A DNA stretch of 6,149 nt, taken from Bacteroidales bacterium (GTDB lineage: Bacteria; Bacteroidota; Bacteroidia; Bacteroidales; UBA4417). The DNA lies in contig JANXXZ010000486.1 of the NCBI GenBank assembly GCA_025350385.1, positions 1 to 6,149 of the forward strand, read 5' to 3'. Shown piece after piece: positions 1 to 5,880 of the stretch. The stretch's first letter is position 1, and each line of letters opens with the position of its first letter. The position numbers and the translations under genes are program-made. The notes below the pieces were generated by a model. That model had not been told where the DNA came from and ran no database searches. It was given only the letters and a program-made list of their open reading frames with translations.

Positions 1-396
1 CACTTCATAGATAGCATCAAAAAAAGAATTGATAATCAGTAAAAAAACAATAATGATATAGATATTGGTGAGTTTAAGCGCCAATACAGTCATGGAAGGG
101 GAAAATTCGCTTAGGGTGGAAGGAATGGTCTGATAAACCAGGATGCCAGGGATCAGAAAAGCCATCCGGTTGAATACCTTTTTTTCCAGTAATACATCAT
201 CCCAGATACTCTTGGTCCTGACAGCAATTCTTTTTATTACCCGGACAATTATAAATTTTGCCAGGTAATAAAGTATAATCCCAATTAACAGGACAAGAAT
301 AAAATCGCCAGATCCGGCAATAAGAATTGAGTTCTCCTTGCTAAAACCGGCATGTATGAACCAATCCCTGATGATATCCGTTAATGATGTGAACAT
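1..396 (-). CDS. Mechanosensitive ion channel family protein (MscS superfamily, YbdG-like), N-terminal part
   Basis: This is the first 132 codons of a gene that runs off the left edge; the frame is open from the ATG at 396 to base 1. The protein has a short amphipathic N-terminus and then hydrophobic segments at about residues 30-50, 76-92 and 106-126, separated by a basic stretch (RVIKRIAVRTKSIWDD). The segment WDDVLLEKKVFNRMAF followed by a second helix resembles, from memory, the start of E. coli YbdG and relatives, which are inner-membrane channels opened by membrane tension in hypoosmotic shock. The diagnostic MscS pore helix and beta domain would lie outside the window, so the family call rests on N-terminal resemblance alone. 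A TAnnTTTG box sits about 20 bases upstream. The gene shares its strand with the sui1-like gene, but a 271-base repeat-bearing gap separates them. Confidence 0.72.
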   Translation of the reverse strand, partial: MFTSLTDIIRDWFIHAGFSKENSILIAGSGDFILVLLIGIILYYLAKFIIVRVIKRIAVRTKSIWDDVLLEKKVFNRMAFLIPGILVYQTIPSTLSEFSPSMTVLALKLTNIYIIIVFLLIINSFFDAIYEV

Positions 397-415
397 GCTT
401 TGTAGTTTTATTTTG

Positions 416-423
416 CAAATTTA
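416..423 (-). promoter_or_regulatory. Candidate Bacteroidota -7 box (TAAATTTG) for the mechanosensitive channel gene
   Basis: The minus strand reads TAAATTTG, an exact match to the TAnnTTTG consensus, ending 19 bases before the ATG at 396. I see no TTG-type -33 element at the usual 19-21 base distance, so this is a partial match only. In AT-rich DNA such boxes also occur by chance. Confidence 0.4.
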
Positions 424-550
424 TTGAGAGACCTACTAAAAATGTCAGGTTTGAACGGATATTTATTTTTGGGCTTTAAATACGGACTCCTGATTCAGAA
501 AAGGCATCTGAATTAGTTTTATCTGTATGCAGGAACTTGACCCACCCCAA

Positions 551-575
551 CCTAAAATCCTAAAATCCGCAATCC
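551..575. repeat. Short tandem CCTAAAAT repeat ending in CCGCAATCC
   Basis: CCTAAAAT occurs twice back to back (551-558, 559-566) and runs into CCGCAATCC (567-575). The CGCAATCC end is shared with a second array at 631-657. The two look like diverged versions of one simple, non-coding intergenic repeat. I recall runs of this style in other Bacteroidota intergenic regions but cannot check that here. Confidence 0.55.
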
Positions 576-621
576 CTACCTGACTGTATAAATTCTTTCC
601 AAATTTGGAAATCATTGTCAT

Positions 622-683
622 GCAGGCAGGCGCAATCCGAAATCCGAAATCCGAAATCAAAAAAGCCTTACCCTCCTGCCTGC
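622..683. repeat. Perfect 9-bp inverted repeat flanking an AATCCGA tandem array
   Basis: GCAGGCAGG at 622-630 is exactly repeated in inverse as CCTGCCTGC at 675-683, around a 44-base interior. The interior holds three tandem copies of AATCCGA (634-640, 641-647, 648-654) plus a partial fourth (AATC, 655-658). The right arm lies inside the last codons of the sui1-like gene (encoding QAGG). No T-run follows either arm, and the loop is long, so it does not look like an intrinsic terminator. A dispersed intergenic repeat element is the more likely reading. Confidence 0.6.
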
Positions 684-1015
684 TTCGCCTTATATCCTTC
701 CTTAATTAAAATGTCCAATACTTTTTGCCGGTTGTCACCCTGTACAATGATTTCACCATCTTTAGCGCTACCGCCGGTTCCGCATTTTGATTTTAACATC
801 TTCCCAAGGGCTTCCAGGTCATCGGATGTTCCTATAAATCCTGTAACTAATGTGACCTGTTTGCCGCCACGCTGCTTTCGGTCAAGCTTCACACGAAGGT
901 TCTGCTGCTGGGGCGGAAGGGTAGCAGCTTCTTTTTGTTCCTGTTCATACCTGAAATCAGGATTGGTTGAATATACAATTCCTGAAGACTTGTTTTTACC
1001 CGACATAATGAGCAT
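668..1015 (-). CDS. yciH: SUI1/eIF1-family translation factor (YciH-like)
   Basis: This 115-residue protein consists almost entirely of one SUI1/eIF1 domain (about residues 38-110). Visible family landmarks are an N-terminal VYSTNPDF, a basic DRKQRGGKQVTLVTGF loop, and CGTGGSAKDGEIIVQGD, where the Gly-rich turn and the I-V-Q-G-D strand are typical. E. coli YciH is a cytosolic small-subunit-binding protein related to eukaryotic eIF1; its bacterial role is thought to be quality control of initiation and stress-related translation control, but it is poorly settled. Two starts are possible: ATG at 1015, which has an AGGA ten bases upstream, or ATG at 1006 (MSGKNK), which better fits the usual length before VYST. 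It lies 30 bases after the lipid kinase gene on the same strand and is probably co-transcribed. The last codons form one arm of an inverted repeat. Confidence 0.93.
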   Translation of the reverse strand: MLIMSGKNKSSGIVYSTNPDFRYEQEQKEAATLPPQQQNLRVKLDRKQRGGKQVTLVTGFIGTSDDLEALGKMLKSKCGTGGSAKDGEIIVQGDNRQKVLDILIKEGYKAKQAGG

Positions 1016-1045
1016 ATGTTAAGGTTCCTGATGATTTTCGAAAAC

Positions 1046-1936
1046 TTAGCGAACAATAACCTTAAGAGACAAAGGATTGACCTTGATCTTAACATCTTTA
1101 TCAATCAGGACAGCCTCTCCGTCAATGTTAACTTTACTTCCGGCTGTCCCGGGTAAATTAAGTTCACTGACTTTAAAATATTCAGCATATCCTGTTTTGC
1201 CGAAAGTGCCGAAAAATACTCTTGGTGCAGTATACAGAACTTTACGCATTGGCATTTTGCTGATAACGCACATTTCAAGTATACCGTCATCAATGCGGGC
1301 ATGAGGTGCTATCCGGGTGTGAAATCCGAATTGGTTGCTGTTGGCAAAAGAAATCATGAGTGCTTCGCGTTCATAATTCTGACCATCAATTGAAAACTTA
1401 TAGGTAAGGGGTTGATAACTCCGGAATTCCTGCAGGACAATACGCATGTAAGAAAGCAGTCCCCGCACTCCGGAAGATGCAAATTTTTCAGCTACTTTGG
1501 CATCAAACCCAATGCCTGCGATGCTGGTCACTATATGACCGTTTATGTCAATGGTGTCAATGAGTCTTGTGTTCCCTTTGTTTATAACCCGTAAAGCCTT
1601 AATCAAAGTCATTGGAATCCTGAGAAAGCGGGCAAGACCATTTCCTGATCCTGTAGGAAGTATCCCCATTGCGACACCGCTGTTTACCAGAGCGGTTGCA
1701 ACTTCATTAATTGTTCCGTCACCACCTACAGCCACAATAATTGAAGTACCAGTGATTAGTGCTTCCCTGGCAAGCTGCGTTGCATGCGTAGCAAATTCAG
1801 TAAATTGTACTTCGGGTATATACCTTTCAGTATCAAGGTAATAACCTGCCAGCAGTTTAAGAAATAACTTGCTTTTTATCGTAATTCCGGCTTTCGGATT
1901 AACAATGAACAGTATCTTATGTTTCGCTGAAATCAT
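1046..1936 (-). CDS. Diacylglycerol kinase family lipid kinase (YegS/DgkB type)
   Basis: The 296-residue protein is the normal length for this soluble or membrane-peripheral family, which phosphorylates diacylglycerol or related lipids using ATP. Motifs in order are NPKAG (13-17), the nucleotide-binding GGDGTINEV (71-79), LPTGSGNGLAR (93-103), GIGFDA (141-146), the PHARIDDG segment (211-218), and NIDGE (270-274), whose Asp-Gly-Glu matches the catalytic site of DgkB-like kinases. All key residues appear intact. The exact substrate (diacylglycerol, sphingoid base, phosphatidylglycerol) cannot be told from sequence; Bacteroidota also make sphingolipids. The start at 1936 is just 2 bases after the stop of the LtaS-like gene, suggesting translational coupling. 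I infer that it recycles diacylglycerol released by that neighbour, as DgkB does for lipoteichoic acid synthesis in Firmicutes. Confidence 0.93.
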   Translation of the reverse strand: MISAKHKILFIVNPKAGITIKSKLFLKLLAGYYLDTERYIPEVQFTEFATHATQLAREALITGTSIIVAVGGDGTINEVATALVNSGVAMGILPTGSGNGLARFLRIPMTLIKALRVINKGNTRLIDTIDINGHIVTSIAGIGFDAKVAEKFASSGVRGLLSYMRIVLQEFRSYQPLTYKFSIDGQNYEREALMISFANSNQFGFHTRIAPHARIDDGILEMCVISKMPMRKVLYTAPRVFFGTFGKTGYAEYFKVSELNLPGTAGSKVNIDGEAVLIDKDVKIKVNPLSLKVIVR

Positions 1937-1938
1937 TG

Positions 1939-3897
1939 TTAACGGATAATTAACTTGTTTTCAATCATTCTGTCGTTATACTGTTGTACAACTGCTTTGA
2001 CCAGGGCTTCCATCTCAATGAGATTACCTGGTTGTTTAGATGCTAAATTTTTAGTCAGCATAGGGTCTTTCGAAAAATCAAATAATAAAGGATGCCCGCT
2101 CTCACTCCATTGAAGAGCATAATTTCCACTGATAAGCTGGTAGGAATTGCTTATTTCAGTAAGACTGAAATGACTGGCTTTTTTATCAAATGCTGAATTG
2201 CCAAAAGATATGAATGGTTTTTGATAACCAAGGTAATCAAGTATACTGGGCATTATATCAGTCTGTTGAACTGATATTTCCGATTTTCCTTGTAAATCGC
2301 TTCCATGTCGGTAAAATAGAATTGGAATTCGGTATTGCCCCACCCTGGTTTTGTAATCAGGGAATTTTGCTTCGGATGTATGGTCAGCAGTAATAACAAA
2401 TAGTGTATTATCAAACCATGGCATCCCGCTCGCGGTTCTGAAAAATTGCTGCAATGCAAAATCGGAATACATAATGGCCCGCTGTATTGGCAAAGGTCCC
2501 TTGCGAAATTTATATTTATATTTTTCAGGTACTTTATAGGGATGATGCGACGAAAGCGTGAAAACAGCAGACAAAAACGGCTGAGCTGTGGTGTTAAGTT
2601 TTTTAGCAAAATATTGCAGAAAAGGCTCGTCCCAGATACCCCACTCTCCATCAAAATCATTGTCGTTGTTATACTCATTCCGGCCGTAATAGAGATCAAA
2701 ACCTACTGATTTTGTAAAACTGTCAAATCCCATAGTGCCATTTTTGCCTCCATGAAAAAATGAAGTAGAATAGCCTTCTTTTTTCAATAAACTTGCTAAA
2801 CTGTTGACCGGGTTTCCAGCGTATGCTGAGGTGATGAAATCCTGAGTCATCAAGGTCGGCAGGCTGGCCAGAATAGCGGGTATTCCTTCAATTGAACGTT
2901 TCCCGTTTGAATATCCGTTAAATACCATGCTTTGACCGACCAAACTGTCAATAAATGGCGTAAATCCCTTGTATTTTCCTCCTTCTATATCAGTATTCAA
3001 AGCCCCGATATGTTCCCTTGAAAAACTCTCAAGAATTATGACTACCACATTAAGCCGCTTCATAGACAATACTTTGCCAAGACTGTCAAGTTTTGAATAA
3101 TTATGTAAGGCATTGAAATTCCGGGTAAGTTCTGATTCAGTCACAAAATAGTTCTTTTTTTCAAGCGGTGTCTGATCTAGTGTCCTTATGATTGAGAATG
3201 CTGAGTTGAGCACCAGTGGAGTATCCTGTGGATCAGCATATTGGGTTGCAGTTAATAGACTTATAGGTTTAAGCTGCAATCCCCCCCGCATTCCTAATAC
3301 AGTCAGTCCTCCAAAGAGGATAGCAATAAGTGTCTGCCCACCATAATACCAAATATTACCCTGGATCTGACTTCCTGGAGCAACCTTGGTTTTTCTGACA
3401 GCCAATATCAGGATTGCTATTGAAAGTAACCAGAAAATAAAAATAAACCAGAAATCATGCATAAATTGGGCTAGCATATTAGATTCAGTGCCGACTTTTA
3501 AGTATTTGAATATATCGCCTGTGAGTCGTTTCATCGTGAACCGATAGTATATAAGATCAGCGAAATTCGGGATCAGAGCAATGCTGTTCGAAACACAAAA
3601 TACACCATTGGTGAAATTTTGCCACCACCTTCGATAGCGAACCTTGAAAGGTAAAAGCATCAGGAGGATCACGAAAATATTAGCGTATAGAATAGCTGAA
3701 ATGTCAAATCGGAGTCCATTAAAAGCAAACCCTGCTATTTTCGTCGCAATAAGACCAGGAAACAATGTAGGGTTTAAGAAATACAGCATTAACCTGCTGG
3801 TGGTCATTAGCAGGAGCGCGATAAACAAGCGCAACAGCAGCAACGTATGAGGATTGCCGGTGAAAATAAAATGCCTGTTGCTTGTTGTGAGTTTCAT
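1939..3897 (-). CDS. LtaS/OpgB-type membrane phosphoglycerol (or phosphoethanolamine) transferase, sulfatase fold
   Basis: This 652-residue protein has about five N-terminal membrane helices (near 18-40, 64-84, 96-113, 150-167, 187-203) and then a periplasmic alkaline-phosphatase/sulfatase domain from about 285 to 600. That is the layout and length of LtaS and MdoB/OpgB. Likely metal and catalytic residues are E290 (VVVIILESF), a nucleophile at S335 in GKRSIEG, H382 (FFHGG), H451-H452 (SSHHPY), and D505-H506 (TADHTSEA). Enzymes of this group move the head group of a phospholipid onto an acceptor glycan or lipid outside the inner membrane, leaving diacylglycerol. Donor and acceptor are unknown here; a Gram-negative Bacteroidota would not make classical lipoteichoic acid. 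It is the first gene of a minus-strand cluster with the lipid kinase and sui1-like genes. I see no convincing Shine-Dalgarno or full promoter in the 180 bases upstream. Confidence 0.9.
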   Translation of the reverse strand: MKLTTSNRHFIFTGNPHTLLLLRLFIALLLMTTSRLMLYFLNPTLFPGLIATKIAGFAFNGLRFDISAILYANIFVILLMLLPFKVRYRRWWQNFTNGVFCVSNSIALIPNFADLIYYRFTMKRLTGDIFKYLKVGTESNMLAQFMHDFWFIFIFWLLSIAILILAVRKTKVAPGSQIQGNIWYYGGQTLIAILFGGLTVLGMRGGLQLKPISLLTATQYADPQDTPLVLNSAFSIIRTLDQTPLEKKNYFVTESELTRNFNALHNYSKLDSLGKVLSMKRLNVVVIILESFSREHIGALNTDIEGGKYKGFTPFIDSLVGQSMVFNGYSNGKRSIEGIPAILASLPTLMTQDFITSAYAGNPVNSLASLLKKEGYSTSFFHGGKNGTMGFDSFTKSVGFDLYYGRNEYNNDNDFDGEWGIWDEPFLQYFAKKLNTTAQPFLSAVFTLSSHHPYKVPEKYKYKFRKGPLPIQRAIMYSDFALQQFFRTASGMPWFDNTLFVITADHTSEAKFPDYKTRVGQYRIPILFYRHGSDLQGKSEISVQQTDIMPSILDYLGYQKPFISFGNSAFDKKASHFSLTEISNSYQLISGNYALQWSESGHPLLFDFSKDPMLTKNLASKQPGNLIEMEALVKAVVQQYNDRMIENKLIIR

Positions 3898-4077
3898 AAA
3901 TGAAAAACAAAAGGATAATTACCCAGGTTAATGTAACAGAGGTTGAAATTAGATGAATAATATGTTTTGTAACAGGTTTTCATTCTTACTCCGGGTTATT
4001 TGGAAAACTGGCATGAACACACATGTAATTCTTCAGGCCAACTTTCAATTATTGGCAAATAGTTGGCAATAATGACG

Positions 4078-4392
4078 TTATTTGAAGTATTTTACTATTA
4101 CCTCACGGCTTACTTCTGTTGCCTTGTTGCCGTCGCTATCCGTAACGTTATATTTCACATAATAAGTGCCGGTTAAACTGGTGTCAACATTGGTTGTTTT
4201 GACAATTTTGTCAGTCAGGTCGCCGTCCTCTTCATCGGTTGCGGTTGCGCCGGCATCATGATAGGAAAGCCCGTATCCTGTTTCTACCTGACTCTTGCCA
4301 AGCATCGTAATTACCGGAGAATGACCTACCTTTTTACAGGAAATAATAAATAAACTGGTAATTATAAAAGAAAGTAAAAGTATCCTTTTCAT
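4078..4392 (-). CDS. Small lipoprotein with one DUF5011-type Ig-like domain
   Basis: From the ATG at 4392 the product is 104 residues: a signal peptide (MKRILLLSFIITSLFIISC) with lipobox IISC and lipidated Cys at residue 19, a KK spacer, then a single Ig-like domain filling the rest. Its signature is PVITMLG, the YHDAGATATDEEDGDLTDKI stretch, GTYYVKYNVTDSDGN and a closing REVIVKYF, the pattern of DUF5011/HYR-like beta-sandwich modules common in secreted and surface proteins of Bacteroidota. Such modules usually serve as spacers or adhesion units; an isolated copy has no assigned function. An in-frame ATG at 4413 would add seven residues, but it falls immediately downstream of, almost touching, a likely -7 promoter box (4415-4422), so a transcript from that promoter would begin after it. 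I therefore prefer 4392. It lies downstream of another lipoprotein gene and its terminator. Confidence 0.82.
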   Translation of the reverse strand: MKRILLLSFIITSLFIISCKKVGHSPVITMLGKSQVETGYGLSYHDAGATATDEEDGDLTDKIVKTTNVDTSLTGTYYVKYNVTDSDGNKATEVSREVIVKYFK

Positions 4393-4414
4393 AGGTCTGG
4401 TAAATTTAAGCATG

Positions 4415-4422
4415 CAAAATTA
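4415..4422 (-). promoter_or_regulatory. Candidate -7 box (TAATTTTG) for the DUF5011 lipoprotein gene
   Basis: The minus strand reads TAATTTTG, an exact TAnnTTTG match, directly after the T-run of the upstream terminator and 22 bases before the preferred ATG at 4392. No TTG lies at 19-21 bases upstream; the nearest TTG (4437-4439) is only 14 away and sits in the terminator loop. If used, transcription would start near 4408, inside what the longer reading frame would call coding sequence. Confidence 0.4.
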
Positions 4423-4452
4423 AAAAAAAAGAGGCGCAATGAAGCACCTCTT
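4422..4452 (-). terminator. Rho-independent terminator after the Ig-like lipoprotein gene
   Basis: On the minus strand AAGAGGTGC (4452-4444) pairs with GCGCCTCTT (4437-4429), nine pairs including one G-U wobble, around a six-base loop. Transcription then runs into a tract of nine T (4430-4422). It lies 25 bases after the stop codon at 4477-4479. On the plus strand the wobble becomes a C-A mismatch and no T-run follows, so it acts in the minus direction only. Confidence 0.88.
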
Positions 4453-4476
4453 CTCCTTGAATGGAACTGAAAGGTT

Positions 4477-5355
4477 TTATTGCTGAACCTTTGCAGTATA
4501 AGTAATAGTGCCATCCGTTCCGGCAGCAATATTATCTATCTTAATAAGTCCGAGTTTGCCTGCGGCAGTTTTGAATGCCAGTATATTACCAACCTGTATA
4601 TCACTGATACTTGTTTCAGTAGTATTTACTGCAATCGTTGCTATGTCAGATGATGTCAGAATATTATCCCACACAGCGCCTTCAGTAACAGCACGGAAAC
4701 GGGTTGGGTTTTTAACTGACCAGGTTGCGAGTCCGTTAGTAATACTGCTAAAAACGGTTGCTGCAAGAACATCATCAGGAGCTGCCAACGTAGCAGAATT
4801 TGATACACCCCAGTAATAAAGCCAGTCAATTTTTGCAGCATTTGTTTTTGCTTCTGCAAGTTTATAAACAGTACCATCCGCAGATGCAAAAGAACTTCCC
4901 AAGGTTGAGTTGGCATAAGATCCAAGAATAACCTGGGTATACGTAGAAATTGGGTTGGCAACAGTAGTAATTACAAAAGACACCGATGCAGTGAGGTTAT
5001 CCTTGTCAGTAATGGTGCAGGTCCAGGTTTCTGTGCCAACCACGTTGTTCACTTCTCCGTCAAATTCCTTTATGTAAGCAATTGAATCAAGTGGCGTTTC
5101 GTACAAAACAGTTGAAACCCCGGCAATTGTACGTGTAATCTTAAAATGAGAAAGGTTAGATGAACCCCCGCTTTTTGCATCTACCCCAAAAGAAATGGTG
5201 GAGCCCTGAGGAACAGAAGCATCAGAAGTGATGTATCCGGCTTTGTTTATAAACTTAATTGTAGGTGAATTTGATGTTGTGTCTTTGGTACATGACGACA
5301 TAAAAGCAACACTAGCTAGCAAGGCGCTGGCAATAAGAATACTGATCTTTTTCAT
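4477..5355 (-). CDS. Ig-like domain lipoprotein of unknown function
   Basis: The 292-residue product starts with a signal peptide and a Cys at residue 22 (FMSSC, then TKDTTSNS), so it is probably a lipoprotein; the Met at -3 is a less usual lipobox residue. Residues about 30-133 look like a beta-sandwich of Ig-like type (PTIKFIN, a central HFKITRTIAG strand, WTCTITDKDNLTASVSFVIT), matching a recurrent Bacteroidota N-terminal module. Residues 140-292 form a second domain I cannot name, beginning QVILGSYANSTLGSSF and including DGTVYKLAEAKTNAAKIDWLYYWG, with an IQVGNILAFKTAAGKLGLIKI beta hairpin near the end. No catalytic motif is visible and there is no sortase or type 9 secretion tail. The ATG at 5355 is followed by an MKK signal start, with no Shine-Dalgarno. 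A terminator closes it, and a terminator-like hairpin lies 37-63 bases upstream of its start. Confidence 0.85.
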   Translation of the reverse strand: MKKISILIASALLASVAFMSSCTKDTTSNSPTIKFINKAGYITSDASVPQGSTISFGVDAKSGGSSNLSHFKITRTIAGVSTVLYETPLDSIAYIKEFDGEVNNVVGTETWTCTITDKDNLTASVSFVITTVANPISTYTQVILGSYANSTLGSSFASADGTVYKLAEAKTNAAKIDWLYYWGVSNSATLAAPDDVLAATVFSSITNGLATWSVKNPTRFRAVTEGAVWDNILTSSDIATIAVNTTETSISDIQVGNILAFKTAAGKLGLIKIDNIAAGTDGTITYTAKVQQ

Positions 5356-5391
5356 TTGATTGGATGGTTTGGTTTATACTTTATGGAAATC

Positions 5392-5418
5392 AAAAAAGGA
5401 TTATTTTGTATAATCCTT
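5392..5418 (-). terminator. Terminator-like hairpin in the leader region of the Ig-like lipoprotein gene
   Basis: On the minus strand AAGGATTAT (5418-5410) and ATAATCCTT (5404-5396) form a perfect nine-pair stem with a five-base loop, followed by T residues down to 5392 (six T, two of them in the stem). The shape is that of an intrinsic terminator, although the stem is AT-rich. No minus-strand gene lies between it and the right edge, so it has nothing obvious to terminate. It could be a leader attenuator, the end of a small RNA, or a remnant. It sits 36 bases upstream of the start codon at 5355. Confidence 0.5.
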
Positions 5419-5580
5419 GACAATATAATTTAACGCGAAAAGTTTCAACAAATTGCATGCCATTATCTGTTGTGAGCTTAAAAACCGGCTGTAACAGAAC
5501 ATGGGTTTGGAAATAAAGATATTAACTTATAGGTTGTTAACAAAAAGTGTTTAAAAAAGTTTAGTCAAAATTGAATAAAA

Positions 5581-5613
5581 TTTGCTTTCGCCCTAATTAT
5601 TTATATATTTTTG
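5581..5613 (+). promoter_or_regulatory. Bacteroidota-type promoter for the 55-residue lipoprotein gene
   Basis: TTTG at 5581-5584 and TATTTTTG at 5606-5613 match the -33 and -7 (TAnnTTTG) elements with a 21-base spacer, within the range described for this phylum. Transcription would start near 5620, giving a leader of about 26 bases before the ATG at 5646. This is the most complete promoter match in the window. Confidence 0.7.
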
Positions 5614-5645
5614 CTTCAAAATTAACCAACTAAAACAAACAACAC

Positions 5646-5813
5646 ATGAAAAAACTGTTATTCTTACTTGCAGTTGCCGGAATGATCTCCTTTGCAGCTT
5701 GTAAATCAGGCGAAACCAAATCAGATGCTACTGCTGATACCACAGTTCAAAAGGCTTCAGTTGATACTACTGTTCCTGCCACTACTGCTGACACAACTGT
5801 TAAAGCTAAGTAA
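5646..5813 (+). CDS. Small lipoprotein with 9-residue DTTV repeats
   Basis: A 55-codon gene: MKK, a hydrophobic core, then FAAC with the lipidated Cys at residue 19. The mature part is only about 36 residues and consists of a short KSGETKSDAT linker and three tandem nine-residue units, each containing DTTV at 31-34, 40-43 and 49-52. It is Thr/Ala/Asp-rich with no predicted fold, so it is probably a disordered outer-surface or periplasmic peptide. Tiny lipoproteins of this style are frequent in Bacteroidota, as I recall, but have no established function. That it is a real gene is supported by a good promoter 33 bases before the ATG and a strong terminator beginning 32 bases after the stop. It is divergent from the Ig-like lipoprotein gene and is followed directly by a group II intron. 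Confidence 0.85.
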   Translation: MKKLLFLLAVAGMISFAACKSGETKSDATADTTVQKASVDTTVPATTADTTVKAK

Positions 5814-5844
5814 ACCTATTTCCAGCCTAAACTGGTTAATTAAT

Positions 5845-5875
5845 AAAAAGGGAAGCCATTGGCTTCCCTTTTTTT
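5845..5875 (+). terminator. Strong Rho-independent terminator after the small lipoprotein gene
   Basis: AAAAAGGGAAGCC (5845-5857) pairs with GGCTTCCCTTTTT (5861-5873) around the three-base loop ATT, giving a 13-pair stem that runs into seven T (5869-5875). The run of A on the left could let it work weakly in the other direction as well. The 5' end of a group II intron lies five bases after the last T. Confidence 0.93.
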
Positions 5876-5880
5876 ATCTT

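Noticed and set aside
631..658. CRISPR-like array
   Set aside because: The units are only seven bases, contiguous and without spacers, so this is a simple tandem repeat.
463..660. Minus-strand 65-codon reading frame between the SUI1-like and channel genes
   Set aside because: Its start lies inside the AATCCGA array and the translation (SDFGFRIA, ADFRILGWGG) reflects repeat sequence. There is no promoter and no recognisable protein.
615..1022. Plus-strand 135-codon reading frame
   Set aside because: Antisense shadow of the clearly recognisable SUI1-like gene; the Cys/Ser/Pro/Phe-rich composition is typical of a shadow frame.
2253..2699. Minus-strand 148-codon frame and the opposing plus-strand frame at 2446-2709
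   Set aside because: Both lie inside the transferase gene, in other frames, over its conserved catalytic region, and show no domain or signal of their own.
3898..3925. Promoter directly upstream of the transferase gene (TATCCTTTTG)
   Set aside because: TA and TTTG are four bases apart instead of two, and no -33 element is convincing. The promoter of the cluster remains unidentified.
4037..4067. Terminator for the DUF5011 lipoprotein gene
   Set aside because: The stem is seven pairs with a 17-base loop, and no T-run follows on the minus strand.
5420..5452. Possible minus-strand promoter (TTTG, 21 bases, TATATTGT) for the Ig-like lipoprotein
   Set aside because: The -7 element has two mismatches to TAnnTTTG. 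The implied start falls inside the hairpin at 5396-5418, which argues against one or the other.
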